This document shows, piece by piece, positions 52,574 to 59,284 of a DNA stretch of 59,284 nucleotides (positions are counted from its first letter, which is position 1; each line of letters opens with the position of its first letter). The notes under the pieces are model-generated. The model was not told the DNA's origin, did not search any database, and worked only from the letters and a program-made list of their open reading frames with translations. Where the stretch lies: the NCBI GenBank assembly GCA_022824365.1, contig JAJEAA010000025.1, forward strand, positions 1-59,284. Reading direction: 5' to 3'. The translations under genes and the position numbers were made by a program. The DNA comes from Anaerolineae bacterium (GTDB lineage Bacteria > Chloroflexota > Anaerolineae > Aggregatilineales > Phototrophicaceae).

Positions 52574-52579
52574 ATTATA
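52574..52579 (-). promoter_or_regulatory. -10 element of the five-gene operon
   Basis: Perfect TATAAT on the minus strand, 59 bases upstream of the ATG at 52515. The -35 region (CTGAAT, 18 bases away) is weak, matching the consensus poorly, which suits regulation by an activator or repressor. Confidence 0.45.
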
Positions 52580-52666
52580 CTCTCTAATCGCCGACAGATT
52601 CAGGGGGCAAATCACGCGGGAATGGTTAATTCCGAAGATATGAGAACTACGCCAGGCAAACAAAAA

Positions 52667-52709
52667 GCCTCTGTACCCTCAATTCAACTCTGTGTCCTCG
52701 GTGGCAAAG
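52667..52709 (-). repeat. Dispersed CACAGAG-type intergenic repeat, copy 2
   Basis: On the minus strand it reads GCCACCGAGGACACAGAG followed by a short spacer and TACAGAGG. The words match those at 9876-9902 and 59155-59200. Confidence 0.5.
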
Positions 52710-52821
52710 TTTTTTGTGTTGCAACCGAAATGGATACACTCCGAACATTAAGCCACCTGACAGCAGCGCCGCAAACATGTTAGCATCAAGCAAGCGACAA
52801 CCCAACGAGACGACAAATCTC

Positions 52822-54381
52822 ATGACGCCTCCCAACATCCTCTTCATCGTCGCCGACCAACACAACGCCAAGGTCCTCGGGCATCAAGGCCACCCCGACG
52901 CCCTGACGCCCCATCTGGATCGCATGACCCGCGAGGGCTGCCGCTTCGATAAAGCCATCACCCAAAACCCCATCTGTACGCCCAGCCGCGTCTCCTTCCT
53001 CAGCGGACAGTATCCCCATAACCACGGCTACTACAGCTTGAGCGGGCGCAACCCCGGCGGGCTGCCCAACATCTTCGGCCACTTCCGCGCCGCCGGCTAT
53101 TTCACCGCCGCCATGGGCAAAATCCACTGCCCGGAATACTGGGTCGAAGATGACTGCGATGTCTTCCACGAGAGCAATTCCTTTACCGCCGGCAGCGTGG
53201 TCGGGCGGTCGGGATCCTACACGCGATTCCTGCGCGAACGCGGCGTCGAACATCTCGAAGACCATATCCTCTTGCCGGAATTCGGCGAACGCGGCCGGCA
53301 AAGCATTGATAGCCGCCCCAGCCCGCTGGCTTTTGAGGAAGCGCAGGAAGGCTGGCTGGCAAACACCGCGATTCAAACGATGGCTGAAGCACAGAGGCGC
53401 GCCCAGCCCTTCTTGCTGCACGTCAGCTTCCCCCGCCCGCATCAATGCACGACGCCCTGTCAAGAATTCTGGGATCTATACGATCCGCAGCAGCTTAGCC
53501 TGCCCCCCAACGCCGATTATGATATGTCGATCGCAGTGAAGGCGCCGCACATGCAGGCTTCGGCGCGACGCTGGCGCGAGAGCGACTGGCAGCTCTTCGA
53601 GCCCAAAACTTTCGAAGCCGGCCGCCGGCGCAAACTGCACGGCTACCTGGGCGCGGTTAGCCAGGTCGACGCGGCCGTCGGGACTTTGCTGGACCACCTG
53701 CGCGCTTCCGGCTTGGCGGAGAACACCATCGTCGTTTACAGCTCGGACCACGGCGACTATGCGACCGAGCATGGCATCATGGAGAAGGCGCCTGGCATCT
53801 GCAGCGATGCCATCACGCGCGTGCCCCTGATCTTCTGGGCGCCGGACCGGATAGACGCTGGCGGTGTCATTAGCGATATTGTCGAACTGGTCGATATCGC
53901 CAATACGCTCTGCGCCCTGGCTGGCATCGAGCTGATGGAGACCAGCGATGGCCGCGATATCAGCCCCATGCTCGCCGGCGAACCGGGCGATCCCGACCAT
54001 CTCGGCCTCACCGAATTCGCCTGGAGCAAAAGCCTGCGCAAAGGCGATTACCGGCTGGTGCATTATCCCCGCGCCATGTTCCCCGCCGAGTATCCCGACG
54101 GCTTCGGCGAGTTATACGACCTGGCGGCGGATCCCTGGGAAATGCGCAATCTATATTTCGAGCCCGACTATCAAGACATCGTAGCGGAACTGCGCTCGGA
54201 TCTGCTGGAGTGGCTGATCACCACGACGCGCCCGGGCACGGTCAGCGGCGTCAACAGCGCTCGCTTCGGCGCGCCCGCGCTCAACCGGCAGCGGCGGCAG
54301 CGCTATCAAACGGTGGTGAACCGCGACGGCAAGATCAATCCGCGCCGCCTGCGCGACCTCGAGAACAAGAATTATCTATAA
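52822..54381 (+). CDS. Cys-type sulfatase (arylsulfatase/heparan-type)
   Basis: A 519-residue type I sulfatase. The formylglycine motif is C52-T-P-S-R in NPICTPSRVSFLSGQY, preceded by MTPPNILFIVADQHN with a metal-binding Asp (D12). A second metal site lies in VYSSDHGDYATEHG (about 312-325). No signal peptide is evident from the chosen start; two ATGs further upstream would give N-terminal extensions, but these have no family support. It lies 10 bases before the FGGY kinase gene, so the two form an operon: desulfation and phosphorylation of a sugar. Confidence 0.93.
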   Translation: MTPPNILFIVADQHNAKVLGHQGHPDALTPHLDRMTREGCRFDKAITQNPICTPSRVSFLSGQYPHNHGYYSLSGRNPGGLPNIFGHFRAAGYFTAAMGKIHCPEYWVEDDCDVFHESNSFTAGSVVGRSGSYTRFLRERGVEHLEDHILLPEFGERGRQSIDSRPSPLAFEEAQEGWLANTAIQTMAEAQRRAQPFLLHVSFPRPHQCTTPCQEFWDLYDPQQLSLPPNADYDMSIAVKAPHMQASARRWRESDWQLFEPKTFEAGRRRKLHGYLGAVSQVDAAVGTLLDHLRASGLAENTIVVYSSDHGDYATEHGIMEKAPGICSDAITRVPLIFWAPDRIDAGGVISDIVELVDIANTLCALAGIELMETSDGRDISPMLAGEPGDPDHLGLTEFAWSKSLRKGDYRLVHYPRAMFPAEYPDGFGELYDLAADPWEMRNLYFEPDYQDIVAELRSDLLEWLITTTRPGTVSGVNSARFGAPALNRQRRQRYQTVVNRDGKINPRRLRDLENKNYL

Positions 54382-54391
54382 AGTTGGCGAA

Positions 54392-55879
54392 ATGTCACAA
54401 GCGCAACGCTCTCCACTGCTCCTCGGCATCGACCTCGGCACACAAGGCTTGAAGGTCATCCTGGTCGAGGCAGCGCCCGCCCGCGTAATCGCTAGCGCCA
54501 GCGCGCCGGTCGAGAATCTCGCGCCCGCCCCGGGCTGCCTGGAGCAGGAACCGGAATCCTGGTGGACATCGCTCTGCCAGGTCACGCGACATTTGCTGCG
54601 TGAATACAACATTGCGCCGGAAACCATCGCCGCTATCGGGCTTTCCGGCCACATGCACTCGATCGTGCCCCTGCGCGCCGACGGCACGGTCCCGCGGAAT
54701 TGCATCGTCTGGGCGGATACGCGCAGCCAAAAGCAAGCGCAGTTCATCAAAGAGACCGCGTCGACCGGTTTATGGAACCCCGCCATCGCCCCCTACAGCC
54801 TGGCAAAAATTCTGTGGCTGCGCCAGCATGAGCCCAGCGTCTACCGCGAGCTCGACAAAGTCCTGTTCTCGAAAGATTATCTGCGCTTCCGCCTGACGGG
54901 CGACATTGCCGCCGACTTCTCCGACGCCTCCGGTTCGCTGATGTGGGACTTCGCCGCCCGCCAATGGGACGCCCGTTTGCTCGCCCAACTCAATCTGCCC
55001 CTGAGCCTGCTGCCGCCTGTCTACGGCTCGGCGGAAGTTGCCGGTCATCTGACTGCGGAAGCCGCGTCTGACTTGGGCTTGTCAACGCATGCGCTGGTCG
55101 CTTTTGGCGGGGGCGATGCCGCCTGCGCTGTCATCGGCGCTGGCATTCCCGCTCGCGATACCCTCATGATCAACGCCGGCACCGCCGTTCAAGTCATCGA
55201 AATCCAGGATGCGCCGACGCCCTTCCACCCCGAATCCGCAGTACGCTATCTATTCGAACTCGGCGTGGACGGCAAGACCTTCGCCATCGGCGCGCTCAAC
55301 AGCGCCGGACACTCCCTGAATTGGTGGCGCGATCTGGTCGATCCGTCCTTGACGCACAACGAATTTGAAGCGCTGGCGGCGGCTCAGCCATCCGCCGTCG
55401 ATGGTCCGCTCTTCCTGCCCTATCTGCAAGGCACGGGCACGCCCTTCCTGCTTGATGGTCCCTACGGCAGCTTCGTCCAACTCTCGGCCACCGCTGATCG
55501 ACACACGCTCACGCGCGCGGTGATGGACGGCGTCGCCTTCGGCATTCGGCTCTGCGCGGAAGCCTTGGTCGGCGAAGGCAAGCTGGCGAATACGAAGATG
55601 CTGCTCACCGGCGGCCTGCCCAAAAGCCCGCTGATGCGCGAGATTATCAGCAATGTGATGCCCGGCCAGGCGATATTTCGCGGCTTCTCCGATATGTCCG
55701 CCCTGGGCGCCGCCGCTCATGCCGCCGTTGCCGCGGACCTCAGCGAAGATGCCGCCGCTTTCCTGGCCGATTTCGATTATGGTGAATTGACCTCCGCGCC
55801 CGACGCCGCCTTGCAACCGCATTATGAAGCAGTCTACCAGCGCTACAAAAGCTGGGCGCTTCGTATTACCGGCGCTTGA
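54392..55879 (+). CDS. FGGY-family sugar kinase (xylulokinase-like)
   Basis: A 495-residue kinase. It begins LLLGIDLGTQGLKVILVEAA, the N-terminal phosphate-binding block. GLSGHMHSIVPL is the substrate-site segment found in xylulokinases. The C-terminal ATP block is LLTGGLPKSPLMREIISNV. Length fits xylulokinase (about 490). It is cotranscribed with the sulfatase just upstream (10-base gap). Likely role: phosphorylation of a ketopentose or deoxyketose derived from desulfated sugar. The substrate is not certain. Confidence 0.9.
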   Translation: MSQAQRSPLLLGIDLGTQGLKVILVEAAPARVIASASAPVENLAPAPGCLEQEPESWWTSLCQVTRHLLREYNIAPETIAAIGLSGHMHSIVPLRADGTVPRNCIVWADTRSQKQAQFIKETASTGLWNPAIAPYSLAKILWLRQHEPSVYRELDKVLFSKDYLRFRLTGDIAADFSDASGSLMWDFAARQWDARLLAQLNLPLSLLPPVYGSAEVAGHLTAEAASDLGLSTHALVAFGGGDAACAVIGAGIPARDTLMINAGTAVQVIEIQDAPTPFHPESAVRYLFELGVDGKTFAIGALNSAGHSLNWWRDLVDPSLTHNEFEALAAAQPSAVDGPLFLPYLQGTGTPFLLDGPYGSFVQLSATADRHTLTRAVMDGVAFGIRLCAEALVGEGKLANTKMLLTGGLPKSPLMREIISNVMPGQAIFRGFSDMSALGAAAHAAVAADLSEDAAAFLADFDYGELTSAPDAALQPHYEAVYQRYKSWALRITGA

Positions 55880-55895
55880 TTGCGGGATGTCTCGC

Positions 55896-56279
55896 TCATT
55901 TGCCCGCTTCAAGCTCGTCCAGGCGCGCCCGTAAGGCTTTCTCTATCAAGGCCACCGGCAGTTCCGCGCCCGGTTTGATGTGCAAGGTCGTGCCGGAGAT
56001 CCAGACGCCAGCCGCCTTGAATTCGTCCTTCATCGCGACCGGGATGGCTTTGCTCATGGTGTGGAAGCCGATGTGTTTCTTGGCGGCAGACATGGCGACG
56101 AAGTCCTTCTTCAAACGGAAAATCGGGATCTTGTAGCTGACGCGCTCGGTGCAATCGGGCGCGACCCGCCTGACGATCTCGCGCAAATCCTCCAAAGTCT
56201 CGCGGAACCCATCCGCTTGCGCCGCCAGATACTCGTCCACTTCGGCCGGCGCGTGTCGATTGGGTTTAGGTCTACTCAT
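55896..56279 (-). CDS. DUF1801-family protein
   Basis: A 127-residue protein of the DUF1801 (YdhG/iron-chaperone-like) fold: VDEYLAAQADGFRETLEDLR at the start, RVSYKIPIFRLKKDFVAMSA in the middle, and a C-terminal segment AALIEKALRARLDEL-like. Function in this family is poorly known. It overlaps the VOC gene start by 8 bases and ends the minus-strand block. Converges with the FGGY kinase gene. Confidence 0.85.
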   Translation of the reverse strand: MSRPKPNRHAPAEVDEYLAAQADGFRETLEDLREIVRRVAPDCTERVSYKIPIFRLKKDFVAMSAAKKHIGFHTMSKAIPVAMKDEFKAAGVWISGTTLHIKPGAELPVALIEKALRARLDELEAGK

Positions 56280-56748
56280 CGCGAAAAGCCCGCTCCAGCT
56301 CGGCGATATCCAGCTTCTTCATTTTCAGGAAAGCGGCCGTGACTCGCCCGACCGCAGCCGTATCATCGCTGGCCATCATCTCGCCCAGCCGGGTCGGCGT
56401 GATCTGCCAGGAAACGCCGAAGCGATCGGTCAGCCAGCCGCACTGGCTTTCCGCCCCGCCGTTAGTGGTCAGAGCCTCCCAAAGCCGATCCACCTCAGGC
56501 TGATCATCGCAGTTGATGCAGAGCGAAAAAGCGGCGTTGGGCTTGAAGAAAGTGTTGCCGTTGATGATGGTGAAAGCCTGCCCCGCCAGTTCAAAGTCGG
56601 CGAACATGATGTCGCCTGATGGACCAGGACCCGCTTCGCCATGGCGAGTGATGTTGAGGACGCGGGAATCCGGCAGCAGGGAAGTATAAAGATCGAGCGC
56701 TTCTTCAATGCGCCCGTCAAACCACAGATTGGCGACGATCTTCTGCAT
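56272..56748 (-). CDS. VOC-family protein (PhnB/UbiG-type, glyoxalase fold)
   Basis: A 158-residue protein. MQKIVANLWFDGRIEEALDL starts the first beta-alpha-beta unit; WQITPTRLGEMMASDD is the PhnB-type hallmark near residue 110. It likely forms a dimer with the metal-binding glyoxalase fold, but the exact role is not known. It is in a tight minus-strand block: 4 bases after the NTF2-like gene and overlapping the DUF1801 gene by 8 bases. Confidence 0.87.
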   Translation of the reverse strand: MQKIVANLWFDGRIEEALDLYTSLLPDSRVLNITRHGEAGPGPSGDIMFADFELAGQAFTIINGNTFFKPNAAFSLCINCDDQPEVDRLWEALTTNGGAESQCGWLTDRFGVSWQITPTRLGEMMASDDTAAVGRVTAAFLKMKKLDIAELERAFRDE

Positions 56749-56752
56749 GGAA

Positions 56753-57157
56753 TTAGTCCTCCATTTTGAGTTCCACAGTGAACGACTTCATCGATTTTAT
56801 CTTCTCCCCGGCAGCGCCGGCAAATTGGCAGACATCGCAGAAAGCGACCGGCTTGCCATTTTCGGGCATGATGCTCCCGCAGATGACGCCTTCGCCGCCC
56901 TCGATGATGATGGAATCGATGATAAGCTCGCGCGCTTTGACATCTTTCATTTGCAGCAGTACCTGACGCGCCTGGTCAGCGCCGCGCATTTCAAACTCGC
57001 CGACGATCTGCCAGCGGATGTCGTCGGTGAAGAAATCCAAGATCGCCTCGACATCGGACTTGGCGTAAGCGATGTTCAAGTCGCGCAGTAGCGCTTTCTT
57101 GGGCGCGTCCTCGCAGTCAGCGTGCACGGTGATCTTGGGCATGGTTGGTCGCTTCAT
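56753..57157 (-). CDS. SnoaL/NTF2-like protein
   Basis: A 134-residue cone-fold protein. LNIAYAKSDVEAILDFFTDDIRW (about 25-47) is the standard N-terminal helix and strand of the SnoaL/ketosteroid-isomerase-like group; a later strand is VKARELIIDSIIIEGGEGVI. Active-site residues cannot be assigned with confidence. The start may be at 57157 or at 57142; neither has a strong ribosome site. It is 6 bases downstream of the cytidine deaminase gene. Confidence 0.8.
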   Translation of the reverse strand: MKRPTMPKITVHADCEDAPKKALLRDLNIAYAKSDVEAILDFFTDDIRWQIVGEFEMRGADQARQVLLQMKDVKARELIIDSIIIEGGEGVICGSIMPENGKPVAFCDVCQFAGAAGEKIKSMKSFTVELKMED

Positions 57158-57163
57158 TCGAAT

Positions 57164-57562
57164 TTAGTCGAGATTCCCCGGACCAAAACCATGCGGCAGC
57201 AACTCAGCCAGCGTCGTGGTCAAATGCAGATTGCCATCCAGATCGGCCAGCAGCACCTTCATCCCCGGCGAGAACTCAAACATCATCTGCCGGCAGACAC
57301 CGCAAGGCGACCCGCCATCCCGCGTGACCACCGCCACCGCCTCAAACTTACGATGCCCTTCGCTGACGGCTTTGAAGAGCGCGGTCCGTTCGGCGCAGAC
57401 TGTCGGCGTAAAGCTGACACTTTCGATGTTGCAGCCGGCGTAGACTTCGCCATCAGCAGTCAGCAGCGCCGCGCCAACCCGATAATTGCTGTAAGGGTTA
57501 TAAGCGTTCTTGCTGCCTTCGATAGCGGCAGCGATCAAATCCTGGTCGCTGATAGAGTCCAT
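57164..57562 (-). CDS. cdd: Cytidine deaminase
   Basis: A 132-residue zinc enzyme deaminating cytidine and deoxycytidine. The substrate/zinc motifs are complete: YAGCNIESVSF, TVCAERTALFKA (Cys and catalytic Glu) and PCGVCRQMMFEF (two zinc Cys). AGGAGG (57568-57573) lies before the ATG and overlaps the stop of the CorC-like gene, implying coupled translation. Confidence 0.96.
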   Translation of the reverse strand: MDSISDQDLIAAAIEGSKNAYNPYSNYRVGAALLTADGEVYAGCNIESVSFTPTVCAERTALFKAVSEGHRKFEAVAVVTRDGGSPCGVCRQMMFEFSPGMKVLLADLDGNLHLTTTLAELLPHGFGPGNLD

Positions 57563-57571
57563 ATTGCCCTC

Positions 57572-58921
57572 CTACTTGCCATGCGCCGAGACGGTTTCGC
57601 CTCCCATAATACCGCTGTCGCTCCCCTTCTCGCTATCCGCCGGTTCTGGCGCAATCTTGCTCACTTGCACTTTTCGGATGCGATGCCCGTCTATGGAGAG
57701 CACGGTCATGCTGAGTATGTCGGAGTTGATCGTCTCATTGGCGCGGGGCACTCTTCCCAGCGTCAGGTAAATATAACCGCCCAGCGTATCAGCCGCGCCC
57801 GTGTCGATCGAGCAAGCCAGCAATCCGTTGAGATCGTCCAGGTCCATGCTCGCGTCGATAATATAAGCGCCTTCGCCGACTTCGACATAATCTTCTTCCT
57901 CGCCGAAATCGTATTCATCGCGGATCTCGCCGATGATCTCTTCAATCAGATCTTCGATAGTCACCAGACCCGATGTCCCGCCGTATTCATCAACCACAAT
58001 CGCCAGATGCACATTCTTCTCTTGCAACTCCTTCAAGAGGGCGTCCGCGCGCTTCGTCTCCGGCACGAAGTACATCGGGCGGATCAAATCGAGAATCTTC
58101 TGGCTCTCAAGATCATCGCGATTCTTCAGCACCGTCAAAATATCCTTGGCGTTCAGCAGACCGATGACAGTGTCGATGCTGTCTTCGTAAACCGGTATGC
58201 GCGAAAAGCCCGATTCAACGAAAGCCGCCAGCGCGTCCATAATCGTATCGCCGATCTCCAGCGCGACGATATCGATGCGCGGCGTCATCAACTCGCGCGC
58301 GCTGCTTTCGCCCAGCTGCAGCACCGAGGCGATCATGTCCTTCTCCTCGTCTTCGATGATCCCGCCGCTATGGCTGGCATGGACCAGGGACATGATCTCT
58401 TCTTCCGTGACCAGGTTGACCAGGGCGTCGCTGCCGAAAAGCCGCGAAATCAGCCGGCTCAGCAGCAAAACCAAAGCCGTCAGCGGCGAGACAAGCGTCA
58501 GCAGCAGGCGCATCGCCGCCAGCGAAAAGCGCAGCAGGCTATCCGCGTTGCTCGAGCCGACGGCTTCCGGCACGAGGTCGCCCAGGACAAGCGTCAAGCC
58601 AGCGCCCAGCAGGACCGCCGCCAAAGCCGCCGCCAACTCCGCCCCGTCCCCGCCGCCCGCAAGCGGCAGGATCAGCAGCAGCAGCACAACAGCGATAGCA
58701 AAGCGCGTCAGGAGATGCGCCACGCTCACCGTCATGCTCAGGCGCAAGCCATTCTCAGTCAACTTGAGGAAACGTTGAGCGCTGGCCTCCCCGTCATCGG
58801 CGCGCTTCTGCATATCCGCGCGGGAGACATTCTGCAGCGCCGCGTTAATCAGGCTCAGGCTAGCATGAATGCCAAGAGCGATTATGAGCAGGAACAGCAA
58901 GCCGGTACTTTCGTCCATCAC
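57572..58921 (-). CDS. CorC/HlyC-family membrane protein with CBS domains (CNNM type)
   Basis: A 449-residue protein. A DUF21/CNNM membrane region with four hydrophobic segments (about 8-180) is followed by a CBS pair (about 215-330, MTPRIDIVALEIGDTIMDAL and KDILTVLKNRDDLE), then a CorC_HlyC domain (about 355-435) containing VEVGEGAYIIDASMDLDDLN. CNNM proteins influence magnesium and cobalt transport. It is the first gene of a minus-strand block with cytidine deaminase. The ATG follows AAAGG. Confidence 0.93.
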   Translation of the reverse strand: MMDESTGLLFLLIIALGIHASLSLINAALQNVSRADMQKRADDGEASAQRFLKLTENGLRLSMTVSVAHLLTRFAIAVVLLLLILPLAGGGDGAELAAALAAVLLGAGLTLVLGDLVPEAVGSSNADSLLRFSLAAMRLLLTLVSPLTALVLLLSRLISRLFGSDALVNLVTEEEIMSLVHASHSGGIIEDEEKDMIASVLQLGESSARELMTPRIDIVALEIGDTIMDALAAFVESGFSRIPVYEDSIDTVIGLLNAKDILTVLKNRDDLESQKILDLIRPMYFVPETKRADALLKELQEKNVHLAIVVDEYGGTSGLVTIEDLIEEIIGEIRDEYDFGEEEDYVEVGEGAYIIDASMDLDDLNGLLACSIDTGAADTLGGYIYLTLGRVPRANETINSDILSMTVLSIDGHRIRKVQVSKIAPEPADSEKGSDSGIMGGETVSAHGK

Positions 58922-59284
58922 CGGCCTTTCCCGGGCGAAGCGAGTGGGAAAGCAAAATCAGCCGAACGCTGCCCTCCGTGATCGGCTTTGAAGATATGCG
59001 CTATGTGCGTGGGACTCCGTGAGGGAGGCTCGGCTAAGTCGTCCACAACTTTTTCAGAACTCAGTTGGCACAATGGCGCAAGTGTACCACAACTGTTTCC
59101 CTCCCCGCAAGTCACGCGAGAGACAGCCCCAAGGCAATCGCTTCAAATTATTTTTTTGCCACCGAGTATACGGAGTATCATAGAGTACACAGAGAAAAGC
59201 TATTTAGACAATTAGGCAGCAGTGACAATTTCTGCCTTCTGGCAGCGGCAGATGTTGAGAAAAGTAGGCAATTGTTAATATCTC
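58922..59284. other. 363-base intergenic end region
   Basis: No convincing gene. It holds the upstream region of the CorC-like gene, the third CACAGAG-type repeat (59155-59200), and an AT-richer tail (after 59140) that is unlike the rest of the window. The neighbouring gene must lie beyond the window edge. Confidence 0.55.
59155..59200 (+). repeat. Dispersed CACAGAG-type intergenic repeat, copy 3
   Basis: TTTGCCACCGAGTATACGGA, then GTATCATAGAGTACACAGAG. It has the GCCACCGAG word of copy 2 and the ACACAGAG word shared by the family, with a variable middle. Confidence 0.45.

Larger units (their letters stand above)
52516..52821. other. 306-base divergent intergenic region
   Basis: No gene of more than a few codons is convincing here. 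It holds the minus-strand TATAAT and inverted repeat of the ATPase operon, the reverse copy of the CACAGAG repeat (52667-52709) and the leader of the sulfatase gene. I see nothing else. Confidence 0.6.

Noticed and set aside
57122..58981. 619-codon plus-strand reading frame opposite the CorC-like gene
   Set aside because: Low-complexity Q/R/A composition; the CBS and CorC motifs are on the minus strand.
58985..59060. Possible tRNA in the region after the CorC gene
   Set aside because: No consistent acceptor stem or TPsiC arm could be built by eye.

Overview
The window is a 59 kb piece of a bacterial chromosome of fairly high GC (about 55-60 % by eye). It carries about 50 protein genes on both strands and no rRNA, tRNA, CRISPR array, phage or IS element that I can recognise. 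The gene content suggests a free-living or host-associated Chloroflexota bacterium of Anaerolineae/Caldilineae type: PstC with an embedded phosphate-binding domain, several CUT1 sugar transporters without their own ATPase, Cys-type sulfatases, M55 aminopeptidases, a B-box zinc-finger membrane protein and an ABC ATPase fused to an AbrB domain. This assignment is inference; no marker gene here proves it.

Layout. (1) 1-5162: high-affinity phosphate uptake, the end of pstS and then pstC-pstA-pstB, with unusually large PstC and PstA. (2) 5232-13355: an orphan solute-binding protein, then NAD kinase, a B-box membrane protein, RecN, a DUF262/HNH nuclease-like protein of different base composition, a small unknown protein and thioredoxin reductase. 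(3) 13357-19552, minus strand: an operon-like block of an Fe-ADH-type dehydrogenase, a sugar-type ABC importer (binding protein and two permeases) and two tandem M55 D-aminopeptidases. (4) 19692-26914: a Gfo/Idh/MocA oxidoreductase, a secreted protein made of six alpha/beta-barrel-like repeats, a Fic protein, an acyl-CoA dehydrogenase and an MFS transporter. (5) 27000-30665: a second CUT1 importer. (6) 30814-34823: an FtsX/MacB-like permease and its membrane-fusion lipoprotein. (7) 35000-46341: sugar-acid metabolism (Zn-alcohol dehydrogenase, RhmD-like enolase-family dehydratase, IlvD/Edd-family dehydratase, MFS transporter) and a sulfatase, mixed with accessory genes (exonuclease, BtrH_N-like protein, glycosyltransferase-like protein, permease remnant). 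(8) 46463-46994: a toxin-antitoxin pair whose toxin is broken by a stop codon. (9) 47043-52515, minus strand: a tight five-gene operon of two ABC ATPases, a CRTAC1-like beta-propeller, a secreted protein and a PfkB kinase. (10) 52822-58921: sulfatase plus FGGY kinase, then an opposing block of CorC-like transporter, cytidine deaminase and three small enzyme-like genes.

How it fits together. The cell appears to scavenge phosphate and sulfated or acidic sugars. Sulfatases remove sulfate, ABC and MFS transporters import the products, and the dehydrogenases, dehydratases and two sugar kinases feed central metabolism. The orphan ATPases and the separate FtsX/HlyD pair could form one MacB-like export machine. 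Lower-GC single genes (DUF262, Fic, exonuclease, glycosyltransferase, toxin-antitoxin) look like recent accessory insertions. Three families of short repeats occupy the gaps between genes, and one copy lies inside a coding sequence.
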